This document shows, one piece after another, positions 8,279 through 17,151 of a stretch of DNA of 64,000 nt. Below the pieces are notes generated by a model. That model was given only the letters and a program-made list of their open reading frames with translations. It was not told where the DNA came from and searched no databases. The stretch's first letter is position 1; each line of letters opens with the position of its first letter. The DNA comes from Flavobacteriales bacterium (lineage in GTDB: Bacteria > Bacteroidota > Bacteroidia > Flavobacteriales > Flavobacteriaceae). The stretch is from NCBI GenBank assembly GCA_013205245.1, contig JABMNH010000016.1:1-64000 (forward strand), written 5' to 3'. The position numbers and the translations under genes are program-made.

Positions 8279-8851
8279 TTACTGTTTTTTTGGTATCCAA
8301 AAGATTTCTTTTGCTTTATGTGAAAGAGACAATTTTCGTGCCAACACAAAGAGGTAGTCAGATAGTCGGTTTATGTAGGTAATAATATCTTCTTCAACGG
8401 GGCTTTCTTCTTGTAGCGCCACAATACACCTCTCTGCACGTCTGCAAACGGTTCTTGCTATATGACAAGATGACACAATTGGATGTCCGCCAGGTAAAAT
8501 GAAATGGGTCATTTCTGGAAGTGTTTCATTGAACTTATCTATTTGATGTTCTAAATAAAAAACATCTTGCGTATTTATTTTAGGGATATTTAAGCGTTCT
8601 TTCCCATTTTTTAATTCCTGTTTTAAAGGATCAGTAGCCAACATGGCACCTAAAGTAAAAAGCTGATTTTGGATGTTAAAAAGATCTTTTTTTAAGGATT
8701 CTTGTGTGATGGTATCTCTTAAGAAACCGATATGTGCATTGAGTTCATCTACTGTGCCATAACTTTCTATGCGAAGATTGTTTTTTAAGACCCTACTGCC
8801 TCCAAAAAGAGAGGTTAAACCTTTATCGCCCGTTTTGGTATATATTTTCAT
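8279..8851 (-). CDS. Cob(I)yrinic acid a,c-diamide adenosyltransferase (PduO type)
   Basis: Transfers adenosyl from ATP to cob(I)alamin to make coenzyme B12. The N-terminal ATP-binding signature KIYTKTGDKGLTSLFGGSR and the later VCRRAERC segment with R-x-A-E-R are the PduO/CobO2 family hallmarks. Length 190 is standard. It is transcribed with the downstream DUF2795 gene or alone; the 108-base gap before that gene carries no clear signal. Confidence 0.93.
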   Translation of the reverse strand: MKIYTKTGDKGLTSLFGGSRVLKNNLRIESYGTVDELNAHIGFLRDTITQESLKKDLFNIQNQLFTLGAMLATDPLKQELKNGKERLNIPKINTQDVFYLEHQIDKFNETLPEMTHFILPGGHPIVSSCHIARTVCRRAERCIVALQEESPVEEDIITYINRLSDYLFVLARKLSLSHKAKEIFWIPKKQ

Positions 8852-8875
8852 GTGCTTAGATTTTAGTCAAAGATA

Positions 8876-9670
8876 TTAAGTTTTCGTTCTAATATAAAAA
8901 TATTGTTTAGATTGCTCTGTTCTAAAAAACAACAATCCGAAATGAAAGAGATCAATACTCACACTTACTTTTGGATGTGCCATCATTTCGCGCCAAGCTT
9001 CTTGCATTTCTTTACTTAAGTAGATATCATCAAAAATAAAGAGGCTGTCGTTATGCGTTGTTTTTAAACATTGATTGAAATAATCTAGAGTCGCTTCTTT
9101 TTGATGATTGCCGTCAAAATAGATGAAGTCGAATTTGTTTTCGGAAGTCATTTTTGGAAGTATTTTTGAAAATTTACTGGTTATAAATGAAATGGAATTT
9201 AATCCTAATTGTTTTAAATGTGATTTTGCGAAATTTGAAGTTTCAGGGCAACCTTCTATAGTAATGACATTTGATTGATTTTGTTGCGATAATATTAAAG
9301 TTGATAATCCTAATGAAGTGCCTAATTCCAGCACATTTAGTGGTTTGAAATAATCGATAATTTTAATTAGAAGTTTGGCTTTAATATTAGAAATTCCAGC
9401 ATACTTTTCCATGTCGCTGATAATTAGGTGATTGCTTTTAAAATGTTTTGAGCCAGCGCCAAAATCATTGACTTCAATTGAAGTTTTATCAGATTTTAAT
9501 TGATTTTTATAAGATAAAAATGATTGAAAAACAGGATGTGATTTATTCAATTTTTTATCCAAGCAATTGTAGGTAAAATCGAATACAAAAGGTGAATGAA
9601 TACCGTGCTTATTTGTCGATTTAACAAGAAATTTAAAATATGAAAATAATTGATAATACATATCCATCAT
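8876..9670 (-). CDS. Class I SAM-dependent methyltransferase
   Basis: Rossmann-type methyltransferase with motif I VLELGTSLGLSTLIL and the acidic motif-II region VITIEG, followed by FDFIYFDGNHQKEATLDYF, resembling the O-methyltransferase/cephalosporin hydroxylase-like group. The substrate cannot be read from the sequence. The ORF track begins at 9751, but the first 27 residues would run into the promoter of the divergent gene. ATG 9670 or 9661 (MDMYYQLFSYFKFLVKSTNKHGIHSPF) is the likely start, and this N-terminus is typical of flavobacterial relatives. Confidence 0.8.
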   Translation of the reverse strand: MMDMYYQLFSYFKFLVKSTNKHGIHSPFVFDFTYNCLDKKLNKSHPVFQSFLSYKNQLKSDKTSIEVNDFGAGSKHFKSNHLIISDMEKYAGISNIKAKLLIKIIDYFKPLNVLELGTSLGLSTLILSQQNQSNVITIEGCPETSNFAKSHLKQLGLNSISFITSKFSKILPKMTSENKFDFIYFDGNHQKEATLDYFNQCLKTTHNDSLFIFDDIYLSKEMQEAWREMMAHPKVSVSIDLFHFGLLFFRTEQSKQYFYIRTKT

Positions 9671-9695
9671 TAATTTTACGAAAATAACTGAAAAA

Positions 9696-9727
9696 TTGGT
9701 AAAATAAACGAATAACCTATATATTTG
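9696..9727 (+). promoter_or_regulatory. Promoter of the polysaccharide locus
   Basis: TTG (9696-9698), a 21-base spacer, then TATATTTG (9720-9727), a full Bacteroidota-type promoter. Transcription would start near 9734, 16 bases before the ATG of the truncated wza. The promoter is intact although the first gene is not. Confidence 0.7.
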
Positions 9728-9749
9728 CTGATTAAGGTAAAAATAAATC

Positions 9750-9935
9750 ATGTGTAAGTTTTTTGTTGCGATAATACTTCTTGTAATTTTAACTTCGTGT
9801 GTGTCTAATAAAAGAACTGTTTACTTTCAAGGAGAACCTTCTTTAAAATCTGATGTGTATAAACTCAATAATGAGCCATATAAACTTCAGGTTAGCGATG
9901 TTTTAGTTGTTAATATTATAAAATTTAATGAATAA
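9750..9935 (+). pseudogene. Truncated polysaccharide export lipoprotein (Wza/BexD-like)
   Basis: The 61-residue ORF starts like an outer-membrane polysaccharide exporter: a lipoprotein signal peptide with lipobox LTSC (Cys about 17), then NKRTVYFQGEP and the opening of the Poly_export domain, NEPYKLQVSDVLVVNI. It then stops. Family members run to roughly 250 residues or more, so most of the Poly_export domain and the SLBB domain are missing. The stop overlaps the start of the next gene by 8 bp, which suggests a deletion joined the two. No Wzc-like kinase gene follows. The stub would still be exported but could not form a channel. Confidence 0.75.
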
Positions 9936-11223
9936 TTCTAAGATAGCCATCATAGGTATGGGATATGTGGGTTTGCCTCTTGCAGTTGAATTTGCAAAAA
10001 AATACCAAGTGGTAGGATTTGATATAAATAAATCAAGAATAGCCGATTTAAGAAAAGGAAAAGATTGTACCCTAGAGATCACTAGAGAATCTTTAAACGC
10101 TGTTAATGTAGGTTCATTAAAAAGTTTACACACTAAAGGTCTTTGGTTAACCGATGATTTGGCCGAAATAAAACAAGCTAATTTTTATATTGTTACAGTG
10201 CCAACACCTGTTGATAAAAACAACAAACCAGATTTAACACCCCTTTATAAAGCCAGCGAATCTGTTGGTAAGGTCTTGTCTAAAAACGATATTGTTGTGT
10301 ATGAATCTACAGTTTATCCTGGTGCCACAGAAGAAGAATGTGTGCCGGTTTTAGAACAATTTTCGGGTCTAACTTTTAATAAAGATTTTTTTGTAGGCTA
10401 TTCGCCAGAGCGGATTAACCCCGGAGATAAAGAGCATACCGTTTTAAAAATATTAAAAGTAACATCGGGTTCTACACCCGAGACGGGTGAAAAAGTAGAT
10501 GCTATTTATAAATCGGTTATTACTGCGGGAACCCATTTAGCTCCATCTATAAAAGTAGCCGAAGCCGCCAAAGTCATTGAAAATTCGCAACGCGATATCA
10601 ACATTGCTTTTGTAAACGAATTGTCTAAAATTTTCAATCTGATGGATATCGATACGGCCGAGGTTTTAGAAGCGGCAGGCACTAAGTGGAATTTTCTAAA
10701 ATTTAGTCCGGGTTTAGTAGGCGGTCATTGTATTGGTGTTGATCCTTATTATTTGGCAGAAAGCGCCATAAAATTGGGCTATAATCCAGAAATTATTTTG
10801 GCTGGACGCCGATTAAATGACAGCATGGGGCCTTATGTAGCGCAAGAAACAGTCAAATTAATGATTGCTAAAGACATCCCTGTAAAGGGAAGTAAAGTAT
10901 TGGTTTTAGGTATTACTTTTAAAGAAAATTGCCCAGACATTCGCAATTCTCGCGTGATAGACATCATTAAAGAATTGCAATCATTTAATTGTAATGTTGA
11001 AGTGTATGACCCTTGGGCTTCAGAAGAATCAGTTAAAAAAGAATACAATTTAGATTTAATTAAAGACAAAATCAATTTATCTTCAAATTATGACTCAGTT
11101 GTCATGGCTGTATCTCATAATGAGTTTTTAGGTATTAACATCTCAAAATATGTTAATAAAAAACACGTTATATTTGATGTTAAAGGGATTTTACCAAAAA
11201 AAGCATCAGACAAACGACTTTAA
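9928..11223 (+). CDS. UDP-N-acetylhexosamine 6-dehydrogenase (WbpO/TviB type nucleotide-sugar dehydrogenase)
   Basis: Oxidises a UDP-sugar at C6 with two NAD+ to give a UDP-uronic acid for surface polysaccharide. Visible are the N-terminal NAD fold (KIAIIGMGYVGLPLAVEFAK), the central YSPERINPGDK segment, the catalytic cysteine in GLVGGHCIGVDPYYL, and a C-terminal substrate domain (GSKVLVLGITFKENCPDIRNS). Length 431 and motif wording fit the UDP-HexNAc dehydrogenases better than UDP-glucose dehydrogenase, but the substrate is inference. The gene is intact inside a damaged locus and is followed seven bases later by the epimerase. Confidence 0.88.
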   Translation: MNNSKIAIIGMGYVGLPLAVEFAKKYQVVGFDINKSRIADLRKGKDCTLEITRESLNAVNVGSLKSLHTKGLWLTDDLAEIKQANFYIVTVPTPVDKNNKPDLTPLYKASESVGKVLSKNDIVVYESTVYPGATEEECVPVLEQFSGLTFNKDFFVGYSPERINPGDKEHTVLKILKVTSGSTPETGEKVDAIYKSVITAGTHLAPSIKVAEAAKVIENSQRDINIAFVNELSKIFNLMDIDTAEVLEAAGTKWNFLKFSPGLVGGHCIGVDPYYLAESAIKLGYNPEIILAGRRLNDSMGPYVAQETVKLMIAKDIPVKGSKVLVLGITFKENCPDIRNSRVIDIIKELQSFNCNVEVYDPWASEESVKKEYNLDLIKDKINLSSNYDSVVMAVSHNEFLGINISKYVNKKHVIFDVKGILPKKASDKRL

Positions 11224-11229
11224 TAAACT

Positions 11230-12273
11230 ATGCCAAAAATACTAATTACAGGAGCTGCCGGTTTTATAGGATTTCATTTGTCTAAGTTGTTAGCCAAAAA
11301 TCATTATAAAGTATTTGGTATTGATAACATCAACGATTATTACGACCCTAATTTAAAGTTAGCACGTTTAGAAAATTTAAACATTAACACTACCGATTTA
11401 GAATACAATAAACCTCTAAAAGGTGACATCATTTTTATTAAATTAGATTTACAGGATCTTGAAAATCTTAAAGAATTATTTAAAAAAGAAAAATTTGATT
11501 TTGTAGTTAATTTAGCGGCTCAAGCAGGTGTGAGGTATTCTTTAATAAATCCGCATTCATATGTTGATAATAACATCACAGGATTTTTAAACATTTTAGA
11601 ATGCTGTCGCGCTTATCCCGTAAAACATTTGGTTTTTGCCTCATCGAGCTCGGTTTACGGATTGAGTGAAGACATTCCGTTTTCGGTGCACAATCATACC
11701 GATCATCCTTTGGCGATGTATGCCGCAAGCAAAAAAGCCAATGAAATGATGGCACATTCGTATGCGCATTTGTTCAATATTCCTGCTACAGGATTGCGAT
11801 TTTTTACAGTCTATGGCCCTTGGGGTCGTCCAGATATGGCTTTGGCCATTTTCACAAAAGCCATTGTAGAAGACAAACCTTTTGAGGTTTTTAATTATGG
11901 GAAAATGAGCCGTGATTTCACTTACGTGGATGACATCGTAGAAAGTATCAAACGTCTTTTACCTTTAGCACCAAAACTGAATAATCCAAAATTTGATGCC
12001 AAACATCCCGATCCATCAATGAGTTCAGCACCCTATCAATTATTTAATATTGGCAATAACAGTCCGGTGCAATTAATGGATTATATTCACGCCATCGAAA
12101 AAGCTGTTGGTAAAAAAGGTAAAATTGTATTTAAGCCCATGCAGCCCGGTGATGTGGCAGCCACTTATGCCGATGTGCAAAGTTTGTATGATTATATCAA
12201 TTTTAAACCAAATACGCCAATAGAACTTGGTATTCAGGCTTTTGTAGATAAATATTTGGAGTTGAATAAGTAA
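11230..12273 (+). CDS. NAD-dependent UDP-sugar 4-epimerase (CapI/UDP-glucuronate epimerase type)
   Basis: Extended short-chain dehydrogenase with the GAAGFIGFHL NAD-binding loop, the catalytic Ser in SSSSVYG, and YAASKKANEMMAHSY (YxxxK). NDYYDPNLKLARLENL is the hallmark of the CapI/GAE group, which interconverts UDP-glucuronate and UDP-galacturonate. Next to the dehydrogenase it would epimerise the uronic acid just made. Length of 347 is complete. It is transcribed with the preceding gene and leads directly into the broken ABC permease. Confidence 0.88.
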   Translation: MPKILITGAAGFIGFHLSKLLAKNHYKVFGIDNINDYYDPNLKLARLENLNINTTDLEYNKPLKGDIIFIKLDLQDLENLKELFKKEKFDFVVNLAAQAGVRYSLINPHSYVDNNITGFLNILECCRAYPVKHLVFASSSSVYGLSEDIPFSVHNHTDHPLAMYAASKKANEMMAHSYAHLFNIPATGLRFFTVYGPWGRPDMALAIFTKAIVEDKPFEVFNYGKMSRDFTYVDDIVESIKRLLPLAPKLNNPKFDAKHPDPSMSSAPYQLFNIGNNSPVQLMDYIHAIEKAVGKKGKIVFKPMQPGDVAATYADVQSLYDYINFKPNTPIELGIQAFVDKYLELNK

Positions 12274-12490
12274 AATTTTTATGAGCGATAATAAAAATAA
12301 CGATTGGCTTTTTGAGATAAAACCAAAGGATAGTTTAATACGACTTAATTTAAAAGAAGTTTGGCAATACCGTGATTTGCTTTTTTTATTCGTAAAACGA
12401 GATGTGGTTACCTTATACAAACAAATAGTTCTTGGGCCGCTTTGGTATGTCATTCAGCCACTTATAACATCATTAATTTTTACCTTAATT

Positions 12491-12498
12491 TTTAATAA
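12491..12498. repeat. 8-bp target duplication of IS1595, left copy
   Basis: TTTAATAA directly before the left tip of the element. The same 8 bp recur at 13457-13464 after the right tip. AT-rich 8-bp duplications are the rule for IS1595. Confidence 0.9.
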
Positions 12499-13456
12499 TA
12501 GAGGTGTCTACTTAGCTACTTATGATAATTTCCTTATAACTAGTACTTTTACTTTTCACCATTCTGTTAATTAGGTTATCAAAAATGGTTTGTTTGTGTT
12601 TAGACCTGTTTAATCGATAGCTATATTCGTTTAAATATTTTTTAATATGCTCTTCATGCATCCAAGAATATACACTTCTCAGACCTGCCTTTAGTTGATG
12701 AATTATTGTATTCATTTCAAAAAAGTCAGATACATTACTTTTAATTTGAGTAATATTATAGTCCTTTTTTAAGGGCTGATAACCTTTCCATTTATCGGTT
12801 GTGATTTTTGCATCATTTGAAATATGACTCACAAAAATCTTACTTAATTCTTTAGATGAATAATTATCAATTCTTTTAAAGTAAGCTCGTTTTACTCCTC
12901 GCTTTTTGTCGATTTTTACTGCTGCAACAACCTTTTTCTTTTTACTGTTATTACTCCTTCCTTGCTTCAAATCTTCTTTTCCTCCATAAACAAATTCACC
13001 CACTAAAACATGACCTGTAATAGGGTATAAATCACTGCTTTTCATTGCTAATCGTACTTTGTGCATAAATAACCAAGCTGTTTGACGACTTATATCTAAA
13101 CGTCTTGCCATTTGTGAAGAGGAAACACTTTTTGTTGCACAACTCATCTCAAAAACAATAGTAAATGCTTTTCGAATACCAAATTTGACTTTATGAAACA
13201 ACGTATTTGCAGTTGAACTCTCTATATGATGACACAAATTACAATCTCTAGCATAGTTGAATTTGCGAATGGTACATTTAGTATTATTACATTTTTTACA
13301 TTTAAAGCCATCTTGCCATTTAATCTTTGCCAAATAAAACAAACAGTCTTTATCTGTTTTATAAGTATCAAAAAAATCAATGATACTCTCGCTTTTAAAA
13401 TTTTCCATTCTAAATATATTTTGGATTAAAGATAAGTAACTATATTGACACCTCTA
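12499..13456 (-). mobile_element. IS1595-family insertion sequence (958 bp)
   Basis: The left tip TAGAGGTGTCTACTTAGCTACTTAT and the reverse complement of the right tip TAGAGGTGTCAATATAGTTACTTAT form about 25-bp imperfect inverted repeats. The element is bounded by the 8-bp direct repeat TTTAATAA (12491-12498 and 13457-13464). It splits an ABC permease gene. Its single ORF, on the minus strand, fills nearly the whole element. Confidence 0.92.
12512..13408 (-). CDS. IS1595-family transposase, first catalytic Asp replaced by Gly
   Basis: Full-length transposase of 298 residues. An N-terminal zinc ribbon (CKKCNNTKC..CNLCHH, about 37-60) is followed by an HTH-like region and the DDE-type ISXO2 domain. 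The family motif VDE(F/T)xxGGKE reads LVGEFVYGGKE here: codon 137 is GGT where GAT would give the first catalytic Asp. The other sites, D205 (KITTDKWKGY), the HQLKAGLRSVYSWM segment and E261 (YLNEYSYRLNR), are in place. A one-base transition probably makes this copy inactive in cis, although it must have been mobile when it inserted. Confidence 0.88.
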   Translation of the reverse strand: MENFKSESIIDFFDTYKTDKDCLFYLAKIKWQDGFKCKKCNNTKCTIRKFNYARDCNLCHHIESSTANTLFHKVKFGIRKAFTIVFEMSCATKSVSSSQMARRLDISRQTAWLFMHKVRLAMKSSDLYPITGHVLVGEFVYGGKEDLKQGRSNNSKKKKVVAAVKIDKKRGVKRAYFKRIDNYSSKELSKIFVSHISNDAKITTDKWKGYQPLKKDYNITQIKSNVSDFFEMNTIIHQLKAGLRSVYSWMHEEHIKKYLNEYSYRLNRSKHKQTIFDNLINRMVKSKSTSYKEIIISS

Positions 13457-13464
13457 TTTAATAA
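13457..13464. repeat. 8-bp target duplication of IS1595, right copy
   Basis: TTTAATAA directly after the right tip, identical to 12491-12498. Confidence 0.9.
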
Positions 13465-14104
13465 TATTGCCAATATTTCTACAGGAAGTATTCCGCCATT
13501 TTTGTTTAATCTGGCAGGTGTTATCACTTGGAATTACTTTAAAGAATGTTTAACGGCGACATCAGATACTTTTAAAAAGAACGAAGCTATTTTCGGGAAA
13601 GTTTATTTTCCTAGAATCATTATGCCATTGTCAATAATTGTGTCTAATCTCATAAAATTCGGCATTCAGTTACTGATATTAGTGGCATTTTATATTTATT
13701 TTGTGATGATTGGTTATGACTTAAAACCAAATGGTTTCGTTTTTCTTTTCCCTGTTTTAGTGTTGTTTATGGGAATGCTGGGTTTGGGGATGATTATTTC
13801 GTCTATGGTTACAAAATACCCGCGGTTTAACCTTTCTAGTAAGTTTTGGTGTGCAATTATTGATGTACGTTTCTTTGGTAGTCTTACCTTTGTCATTATT
13901 TCAAGAAAAGGGATATGAATGGGCGGTAAAATACAACCCGATGGCGTATATTATTGAAACTACTAGATTTTTGTTGTTGAATGAAGGTCGGGTTTCTATG
14001 TTTGGCATTGTTTATACAAGTGTTAGCAGCATATTGATTTTATTGGCAGGGATTGTTATTTTTAACAAAACAGAAAAGAGTTTTATTGATACCATATAAG
14101 ATTT

Positions 14105-14422
14105 ATGTCTGAAGTTATATTAAAAATCAAAAATTTATCAAAGCAATACCGATTGGGTGTTGTAGGCACCGGTACCATTAGTCACGATTTAAACCGTTGG
14201 TGGGCAAACATCAGAGGTAAAGAAGATCCCTATTTAAAAATTGACGAAAGTAATGATCGGTCAATCAAAGGAAAATCAAATTATGTGTGGGCTTTAAAAG
14301 ATATCAATTTTGAGGTTAAAAAAGGAGAAGTGCTTGGTATTATTGGTAAAAATGGGGCAGGTAAATCAACCTTGTTAAAAATTCTGTCAAAAGTAACAAG
14401 CCTCTTCTTTAGAGGGCATTAA
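14105..14422 (+). pseudogene. Truncated ABC-transporter ATPase for polysaccharide export (Wzt/TagH-like)
   Basis: The 105-residue ORF begins normally ([56 protein letters not shown]) and ends with the unrelated tail SLFFRGH. Walker A (GKNGAGKST) is present, but the Q-loop, ABC signature, Walker B and H-loop are gone; relatives are more than 230 residues, often about 400. The foreign tail is hairpin sequence that looks like the lnt terminator, so a deletion removed the rest of this gene and probably further polysaccharide genes. The stop overlaps the lnt stop by three bases. Confidence 0.85.
14399..14417 (-). terminator. Remnant of the lnt terminator hairpin
   Basis: GCCTCT-TCTT-TAGAGGGC contains the inverted repeat CCTCT/AGAGG immediately after the lnt stop on the minus strand. 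The T run expected after it is absent (CTTGTTACTTTTG follows), so it looks like a terminator cut by the deletion that created the truncated ATPase. Confidence 0.45.
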
Positions 14423-16017
14423 AAAATTGTAGTACGTTTTCTTAAAAAAACAGTTAACAGTATAAGCATGCTTAAAAACTGTGAAATTCGCGCAATGTAA
14501 TCACCGTATTTTGTATAAAAAGTCAAGTTATTGTTTAATCTAATTTTAGCTTTAATCACACCTTTAATACCGTAATCTAATCGTTTAACAATATCTCCTT
14601 TTTGATTTATAACAGCCGACACGCCTGTATTGGCAGTCCTAACCAAACTACGTCTGTTCTCAATAGCGCGAAGTTTAGAAAGCATTAAATGTTGTTTATG
14701 TCCTTGCGTGTTTTTCCACCAGCCATCATTTGTAATAACGGCTAAAAAATTAGCACCATTTTGTACAAATCCGTTTACAAAATTCCCGTAAATTGATTCG
14801 TAACAAATTATTGGAGCTACATTAAAATTATCCGATGAAAACACATCTCTATTTGATTGTGTCCCGAGAGAAGAAATAGAACCACCCAAATTAATAAGCG
14901 ATTCACCCAAAATGGGTTGTAAAATATTTTTATAAGGAAACAATTCTACACCCGCTACGAGTTTCGATTTGTAATATATTTTTGGTTCATTATGAGCTTT
15001 TATAAAAGCCGCACTATTATACATGTCATACCATTTGTTCTTAGAATTCTTGAACCTATTAGCTGATTCCGACGGTTGTTCAATACTTTGGTATTGTTTG
15101 TAAAAAGTATAGCCCCCAATAAAATTAATATGTGGGTTTGTTTTTGTAAAATCTTTTATAAGTTTATAGGCTTCGGTATTTGTATAATTTTCTTGTAAAA
15201 CAGGATTTGCAAATGTGGTTTCTGGCGCAATAACAAAATTTGTAGTAGAATCAATGACGCCATTTGTCATTGCTATGAGGTTTTTGGCCGATTCTAAATT
15301 AGAAATGTTATATTTTTCTGTATATGAGTCAATATTTGGTTGAATGAGTACAACTTCTGCAATACCAATGGTTTTAGATGAATAAGAATTATATAGATAT
15401 AACGATCCGTAAATGCCTAAAATGATGATTGAAAAGTTGCATAATAAGCCTTTAGATAATTTTTTTAAATCACGTAGTTCAAAGTAATTTTTTAATGATA
15501 AATAGATACCAATATTTACCAACCAAATCCATAAAGTACCACCAAAAACACCTGTATACGCATACCACTGAATCCATTTATGATTGTAAGAAAATCCGTT
15601 ACCTAGGTTTAGCCACGGCCAAGAAAAATCCCAATTCAAAATGAATTTTTCAAAACTAATCCAAAATACAACAAGAAAAAATAGCGCCGTTTTGGCATTG
15701 GCTTTTCTTGCGACTTTATGGTATATAAAAAACACCAAAGTCATTAACGACGCATTGAGCCAAAAAGCAAAGAACATTCCGAAAACAGTAGAATTCCACA
15801 GCCACCACGTTGTAATGGCATTAAATAGTAGAAAAGTTATATAGCTATAGCCTATGAGTTTAAGACCAGCTCTTTTGGTAGCATTTTTTCTTAAATTTTG
15901 TTCAACAAAAAGTAAGGGAACAAACCCAATAAAAAGCAATAATGAAATGCCATACGTAGGCCAAGAAGACCCCAACAATAATCCTGATAAACAAGCTAAA
16001 AGAAAGTTTTTTTTCAT
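14419..16017 (-). CDS. lnt: Apolipoprotein N-acyltransferase
   Basis: Adds the third acyl chain to lipoproteins at the inner membrane. The N-terminal half is a set of hydrophobic helices ([15 protein letters not shown].., about 1-200). A nitrilase-like domain follows, with the catalytic triad visible as Glu in VIAPETTF, Lys in [15 protein letters not shown] and Cys in [14 protein letters not shown] last helix closes the protein. Length of 532 is normal. It is followed downstream by the damaged polysaccharide locus and preceded by the PorV/PorQ-like gene with only three bases between them. Confidence 0.95.
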   Translation of the reverse strand: MKKNFLLACLSGLLLGSSWPTYGISLLLFIGFVPLLFVEQNLRKNATKRAGLKLIGYSYITFLLFNAITTWWLWNSTVFGMFFAFWLNASLMTLVFFIYHKVARKANAKTALFFLVVFWISFEKFILNWDFSWPWLNLGNGFSYNHKWIQWYAYTGVFGGTLWIWLVNIGIYLSLKNYFELRDLKKLSKGLLCNFSIIILGIYGSLYLYNSYSSKTIGIAEVVLIQPNIDSYTEKYNISNLESAKNLIAMTNGVIDSTTNFVIAPETTFANPVLQENYTNTEAYKLIKDFTKTNPHINFIGGYTFYKQYQSIEQPSESANRFKNSKNKWYDMYNSAAFIKAHNEPKIYYKSKLVAGVELFPYKNILQPILGESLINLGGSISSLGTQSNRDVFSSDNFNVAPIICYESIYGNFVNGFVQNGANFLAVITNDGWWKNTQGHKQHLMLSKLRAIENRRSLVRTANTGVSAVINQKGDIVKRLDYGIKGVIKAKIRLNNNLTFYTKYGDYIARISQFLSMLILLTVFLRKRTTIF

Positions 16018-16020
16018 AAA

Positions 16021-17091
16021 CTAACGGTATTTTGAAAGGTCTAGTTTAACAGAAAATACATTAGAAAATAAGGTGCCACTGGCACCTCCAATATTACTTA
16101 AAGCATAATCAATTTGAATGCCTTTAATTAAAAATCCAACACCAATATTTGGTTCTAAAACAGTAGATTTTGAACCGTCGAAGTTTTTTGAACGCTGAAA
16201 ATTAGTAACACCAGCTCTTAAAAAAGCCAAATCTTGAAATTTTAATTCAAATCCTAAAGCCGGACTCATACTTATAAATGATGTAGAAATTAAATCGTTT
16301 GTGCGCTTAAAGCGGATGTTCATATCGGCTTCAGCCAAAAGGCTAAAGTCATAATTAAAAACAAATTGTCTGGCAAATCCTAACTGAATTTTAGGAACTG
16401 ATAATTCAAGTGTTTGTGGTAATTCCTGATTTTGACCTGGAATAGCTGCGCTTATTTTATCGAATTCGGTTTGATTGATTGTCCATGCATTAAAAGTAGA
16501 TGTGGCATCCCTCACCATCAATCCAAAATCGTATTTCTCTGATTTATATTGCAACCCGAAATCCATACCAAATCCCCAGGCATTAGCAAATTTACCAATA
16601 ATGCGTCGGATGACTTTGGCATTAAATCCAATACTTAGCCCTTTTTTATTTAGCTTTTTTGCATAAGCCATATTAAAGGCATAATCTGTTGCAGAAAATA
16701 GGCTAATGCGGTTAAAATCTATGTTACCTTGATTGTCAATCAAATCGGTAGTATTTAAAATATCATCCACACCAAAACGCAAAGCGTAAAATGCAATGGT
16801 ACTTTTTCTATTTATAGGGGTGGCATAAGCGGCAAAATCGTAATTGGCAATGCCTTGAAAATATGAGGCGTGCATTAAACTGGCTTCGGTGCCTTCTATA
16901 TTTATTAAACCCGCAGGATTCCAATATCCAGCATTGATTCCTTTGGTTGAAGCTACCACAGCTTTGCCCATTCCAAAAGCATCGGCGCCAACGCCAAGAT
17001 TTAAAAATTCATTAGAAAATTTTCTAAAAACTTGAGCACTTAAGCTGTGTGCAAAGAATAATAAAATTATGGAAAGTGCGAGTTTCTTCAA
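16021..17091 (-). CDS. PorV/PorQ-family outer-membrane beta-barrel protein
   Basis: A signal peptide (MKKLALSIILLFFAHSLSAQ) is followed by the PorV/PorQ opening FLNLGVGADAFGMGKAVVASTKGINAGYWNPAGL, which resembles FadL-like barrels. The rest alternates in the manner of beta strands and ends with an aromatic/basic terminus (FSVKLDLSKYR). Relatives include type IX secretion barrel proteins, but this one is not next to any por genes, so a direct secretion role is not shown. It lies just upstream of lnt on the same strand. Confidence 0.8.
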   Translation of the reverse strand: MKKLALSIILLFFAHSLSAQVFRKFSNEFLNLGVGADAFGMGKAVVASTKGINAGYWNPAGLINIEGTEASLMHASYFQGIANYDFAAYATPINRKSTIAFYALRFGVDDILNTTDLIDNQGNIDFNRISLFSATDYAFNMAYAKKLNKKGLSIGFNAKVIRRIIGKFANAWGFGMDFGLQYKSEKYDFGLMVRDATSTFNAWTINQTEFDKISAAIPGQNQELPQTLELSVPKIQLGFARQFVFNYDFSLLAEADMNIRFKRTNDLISTSFISMSPALGFELKFQDLAFLRAGVTNFQRSKNFDGSKSTVLEPNIGVGFLIKGIQIDYALSNIGGASGTLFSNVFSVKLDLSKYR

Positions 17092-17151
17092 AAAAGTTTA
17101 ATTTTTACAAATATCATATTTTATAGTTTAATTAACTGAATTTTAAAAAAC

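Larger units (their letters stand above)
12281..14099 (+). pseudogene. ABC-2 polysaccharide export permease, interrupted by IS1595 and frameshifted
   Basis: The first half (12281-12498, ..RDVVTLYKQIVLGPLWYVIQPLITSLIFTLIFNN) and the second half (from 13465, IANISTGSIPPFLFNLAGVITWNYFKECLT..) join perfectly in frame once the IS1595 element and one copy of its TTTAATAA duplication are removed. The product is a Wzm/TagG-like permease that would pair with the ATPase downstream. A second lesion follows: an extra C in CCC at 13819-13821 shifts the frame. Removing it restores KYRGLTFLVSFGVQLLMYVS and the C-terminal part in the ORF at 13851-14099. The gene is therefore doubly broken. Confidence 0.9.
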
